This document shows, piece after piece, positions 5,386 through 7,564 of a DNA stretch of 7,564 nt. This DNA is from Ga0077527 sp964606765 (GTDB lineage: Bacteria > Pseudomonadota > Gammaproteobacteria > Burkholderiales > SG8-41), in NCBI GenBank assembly GCA_964606765.1, contig CAZSIR010000141.1, forward strand, positions 1 to 7,564. Direction: 5' to 3'. Both the position numbers and the translations under genes were made by a program. The notes under the pieces were generated by a model. The model did not search any database. It worked only from the letters and a program-made list of their open reading frames with translations, and had not been told where the DNA came from. Numbering within the stretch: the stretch's first letter is position 1; each line of letters opens with the position of its first letter.

Positions 5386-5637
5386 TTATTTGACGTCGAG
5401 GATTTTCATCGCCTTGGCCAGGGTATCGACGGATTCCTGGTGTTTGCCGGCCTTGTGGAAGGCTTCGCCTTCGGCGCGGAATTTTTTCACGTCGGCCATC
5501 TGCTCTGCGCTGAGCTTGGGGTTTTTCGACATGGCTTCGTCAATTTTTTTCATGTCGGCGGGGCAGTGAAAGGCCATGGCCGTGCTGCTGGCGAGGAGCA
5601 GGGCGGCGGCAATGATGTTTGCAGTCAGGTTTTTCAT
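5386..5637 (-). CDS. small secreted protein of unknown function
   Basis: This 83-residue protein has a clear signal peptide (MKNLTAN, then a hydrophobic Ala/Leu core, cleavage after AMA at about residue 21). The mature chain is about 62 residues, soluble, helical and Lys-rich, with a single cysteine in FHCPADM near its new N-terminus. The mature part contains KNPKLSAEQMADVKKFRAEG and a GKHQESVDTLAKAMKIL end that looks like one TPR-like helix pair. I recognise it as a conserved hypothetical type in betaproteobacteria but know no function. AGGAG (5649-5645 on minus) is 7 bases before the ATG at 5637 and 4 bases before an adjacent ATG at 5640, so 5637 is preferred. A much longer reading in the same frame to 5946 runs antisense through the Nudix gene and lacks a signal peptide. 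It converges on the protease gene and shares its terminator. Confidence 0.8.
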   Translation of the reverse strand: MKNLTANIIAAALLLASSTAMAFHCPADMKKIDEAMSKNPKLSAEQMADVKKFRAEGEAFHKAGKHQESVDTLAKAMKILDVK

Positions 5638-5728
5638 CATGGGTCTCCTGTCGGATGAGGGGTGAGGGCGTACGACGTGCATAGTGTGGCACGAAAGCGG
5701 ATGACCGGTTGCGGGTAGAATTCCGGCC

Positions 5729-6367
5729 ATGCGCGACACCACCGTATCAACAGCCGCAGCCCCGGAATTCTTCCGGCTGTCGGCGGAGGCTGTCCGCGCC
5801 GGCCTGCAGCGCCCGCCGCCCCCGGCGGAGGCGCTGGACCTGCACGCGATTTCGCTGAAGGAGGGCACCAAGGTCACCGAGGCCGCGGTGCTGGTGCCGC
5901 TGGTGAACCGTGCGGCGGGCATCCAGGTGCTGCTGACCCAGCGCACCGAACACCTGCGCGACCATGGCGGGCAGATCAGTTTTCCCGGCGGCCGGGTCGA
6001 GCCCGGCGATGTCGACCGTGAAGCGACAGCCTTGCGCGAGATGCAGGAGGAAATCGGCCTTGCCGCGGATCGCGTGGCACTGCTGGGCCGTCTGCCCGGT
6101 TATGAAATTCCCTCCGGTTTCCGCATCACGCCGGTGGTGGGCTGGATCGAGCCGCCGTTCGAACTCGCGCCCGATGCCTTCGAAGTCGCCGATGTGTTCG
6201 AGGCGCCGCTGGATTATTTTCTTGATGCCGCAAACTACCAGCGCCGCGAATACCATTTCCGCGGCCGCCACCGGCATTACCTCGCGATTCCGTACGAGGG
6301 ACGCTACATCTGGGGCGCGACCGCGGGCATGCTGTACAGCCTGTGCCGCATGCTTCATGCAAAATGA
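5729..6367 (+). CDS. CoA pyrophosphatase-type Nudix hydrolase (NudL/YeaB-like)
   Basis: This 212-residue cytosolic hydrolase is expected to split CoA and its derivatives into 4'-phosphopantetheine and 3',5'-ADP. The CoA-specific signature (UPF0035) is present at residues 68-88: LLTQRTEHLRDHGG followed by QISFPGG. The Nudix box continues directly (88-111), with the catalytic REMQEEIG segment (Arg103, Glu104, Glu107, Glu108, Gly110). The C-terminal part keeps the YEIPSGFRITPVVG (125-138) and YIWGATAGML (193-202) segments typical of this subfamily, and the length is normal. No Shine-Dalgarno site is visible. TAGAAT (5716-5721) lies 7 bases before the ATG, so the transcript may be leaderless. It diverges from the small secreted-protein gene across an 91-base gap and is followed after 21 bases by ybaK. 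Confidence 0.9.
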   Translation: MRDTTVSTAAAPEFFRLSAEAVRAGLQRPPPPAEALDLHAISLKEGTKVTEAAVLVPLVNRAAGIQVLLTQRTEHLRDHGGQISFPGGRVEPGDVDREATALREMQEEIGLAADRVALLGRLPGYEIPSGFRITPVVGWIEPPFELAPDAFEVADVFEAPLDYFLDAANYQRREYHFRGRHRHYLAIPYEGRYIWGATAGMLYSLCRMLHAK

Positions 6368-6388
6368 ACGCAAAGGCATGAGGCTGAA

Positions 6389-6877
6389 ATGAGCGCAGCG
6401 CGCATGCCTTCGACGCCGGCGGTGCTGGCCCTGCGCGCGGCGGGCGTGTCATTCACTCCGCATTTTTACAATTACGAAGAACGCGGTGGCACCACGGTGT
6501 CGGCGCGCGAGCTCGGCGTCGATGAACATGCGGTGATCAAGACGCTGGTGATGCAGGACGAGGCGGCCAAACCCTGCATCGTGCTGATGCATGGCGACTG
6601 CGAAGTGTCGACCAAGGCGCTGGCGCGCAGCGTCGGCGTCAAGCGCATCGAGCCCTGCAAGCCGGAAGTCGCCGAACGCCACAGCGGGTACCGCGTCGGC
6701 GGTACTTCGCCCTTCGGCACGCGCCGGAAAATGCCGGTGTACCTCGAAAAAACCGCGCTCGAACTGCCGGGGATTTACATCAACGGCGGCAGCCGCGGTT
6801 TTCTCGTCGGCATCGCGCCGCAGGTCGTGGTCGACCTGCTGCAGCCCGAACTGGTGTCGGTGGCCATCAAGCCCTAG
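6389..6877 (+). CDS. ybaK: Cys-tRNA(Pro)/Cys-tRNA(Cys) deacylase YbaK
   Basis: This 162-residue trans-editing protein hydrolyses Cys-tRNA(Pro) made by mischarging prolyl-tRNA synthetase. Family residues are visible: Lys51 in HAVIKTLVM, the GGTSPFGTRRKMPVYLE loop (104-120) that shapes the substrate pocket, and the GGSRGFLVGIAP segment (133-144). It spans a complete single editing domain of normal length. GAGG (6380-6383) lies 5 bases before the chosen ATG; a second in-frame ATG at 6404 is possible. The gene lies 21 bases after the Nudix gene and 2 bases before the patatin-like gene, so the three are probably cotranscribed, although no functional link is evident. Confidence 0.92.
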   Translation: MSAARMPSTPAVLALRAAGVSFTPHFYNYEERGGTTVSARELGVDEHAVIKTLVMQDEAAKPCIVLMHGDCEVSTKALARSVGVKRIEPCKPEVAERHSGYRVGGTSPFGTRRKMPVYLEKTALELPGIYINGGSRGFLVGIAPQVVVDLLQPELVSVAIKP

Positions 6878-6879
6878 TC

Positions 6880-7564
6880 ATGGCCAACGATTCCGCAGCC
6901 GCAAAACCGACCGTCGGCCTGATCATGACCGGCGGCGGCGCGCGCGCGGCCTACCAGGTCGGCGTGCTGCGCGCGCTGCACGAAATCCTGCCCAAGGATG
7001 TGCGCAATCCTTTTCCGATCATCTGCGGCACGTCGGCGGGCGCGATCAATGCCGCGGTGATGGCCACCGATGCGGGCAATTTCCATCGCGGCGCGCGGCG
7101 GCTGATGACGGTATGGAAAAATTTCCACGTTGACCAGGTCTATCGCGCCGATGCCTGGGGCGCGCTCGGCAACAGCGCGCGCTGGCTGACCACGGCCCTG
7201 TCGGGGGGCAAGCTCGACGGCCCGGTGTCGCTGCTCGACAATTCGCCGCTGGCCGACCTGCTCGGACGCCACGTCGATTTTCCGGCGATCGGGCGCAATG
7301 TCGCGGCCGGAAACCTGCAGGCCTTCGCCGTCACCTGCTCCGGTTACACCTCGGGCCAGTCGGTGACGTTCTACGAGGGCAGCGCCAGCCTCCGGGACTG
7401 GGAGCGCGCGCGCCGCGTCGGTGTGGCGATGCCCATCGGCCTGCCGCACCTGATGGCTTCCAGCGCATTGCCGTTCATTTTTCCGCCGGTGAAGATCAAC
7501 CGCGAATATTTCGGCGACGGCTCGATGCGCCAGATCGCGCCGGTCAGCCCGGCGCTGCACCTGG
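6880..7564 (+). CDS. patatin-like phospholipase (3' end outside the window)
   Basis: The first 228 codons of an open gene are present, with no stop before the window end. It encodes a patatin-fold lipid acyl hydrolase: a glycine-rich oxyanion-hole motif TGGGARAAYQ (17-26), the nucleophile elbow GTSAG with Ser52, and the dyad aspartate Asp213 in FGDGS (211-215). It has no signal peptide, so it is presumably cytoplasmic or peripherally membrane-associated. Bacterial relatives cleave phospholipids or lipid esters; the substrate is unknown. The ATG lies 2 bases after the ybaK stop, with no obvious ribosome site, which suggests translational coupling. The absence of a frameshift or stop over 685 bases indicates an intact gene so far. 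Confidence 0.9.
   Translation, partial: MANDSAAAKPTVGLIMTGGGARAAYQVGVLRALHEILPKDVRNPFPIICGTSAGAINAAVMATDAGNFHRGARRLMTVWKNFHVDQVYRADAWGALGNSARWLTTALSGGKLDGPVSLLDNSPLADLLGRHVDFPAIGRNVAAGNLQAFAVTCSGYTSGQSVTFYEGSASLRDWERARRVGVAMPIGLPHLMASSALPFIFPPVKINREYFGDGSMRQIAPVSPALHL

Noticed and set aside
5638..5946. N-terminal extension of the small secreted-protein gene
   Set aside because: It is antisense to the Nudix gene. The internal start has a ribosome site and reveals a proper signal peptide.
1..7564. CRISPR array, tRNA or rRNA genes
   Set aside because: I saw no regularly spaced repeat series and no tRNA- or rRNA-like segments on either strand.

Overview
The window looks like a piece of a GC-rich proteobacterial chromosome, most likely a betaproteobacterium. 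This rests on the style of the proteins (QseB/QseC-like two-component pair, Do/MucD-type protease, CoA-type Nudix hydrolase, YbaK and a patatin-like protein) and on GC-rich codon use. No rRNA or other decisive marker is present, so the placement is tentative.

Region 1 (1-1060) is accessory DNA that reads as integron gene cassettes on the minus strand, with no integrase gene in view. One cassette encodes a small zinc-ribbon membrane protein (713-991). It is followed by a well-formed attC site (644-718) and then by a cassette carrying a type II toxin-antitoxin pair (antitoxin 385-585, toxin 134-388). Both cassette-terminal genes end with a TAA inside the attC R'' box, as real cassettes commonly do. 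The second attC starts at 139 but its other half is not visible. In its place is a pair of inverted REP elements (16-92). At 1015-1047 two direct repeats with a GTTATCC core resemble an attI remnant or the outer edge of the array.

Region 2 (about 1100-5371) is core DNA on the plus strand: a MOSC-domain protein, a QseB/PmrA-like response regulator overlapping its QseC-like sensor kinase by 4 bases, and a periplasmic Do-family (DegP/MucD) protease. Near-identical 17-base PmrA/QseB-type boxes (two YTTAAG hexamers separated by 5 bases) lie upstream of the regulator gene and of the protease gene. The simplest reading is that the regulator controls its own operon and the protease as an envelope-stress circuit. 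The protease gene ends at a perfect 15-bp terminator shared with a convergent small secreted-protein gene (5386-5637, minus).

Region 3 (5729-7564) holds three closely spaced plus-strand genes: a CoA pyrophosphatase-type Nudix hydrolase, the Cys-tRNA(Pro) deacylase YbaK, and a patatin-like phospholipase that runs off the window end.

The most noteworthy parts are the integrase-less cassette block with its REP neighbour and the duplicated regulator box. I did not find evidence for a wholly new kind of system.
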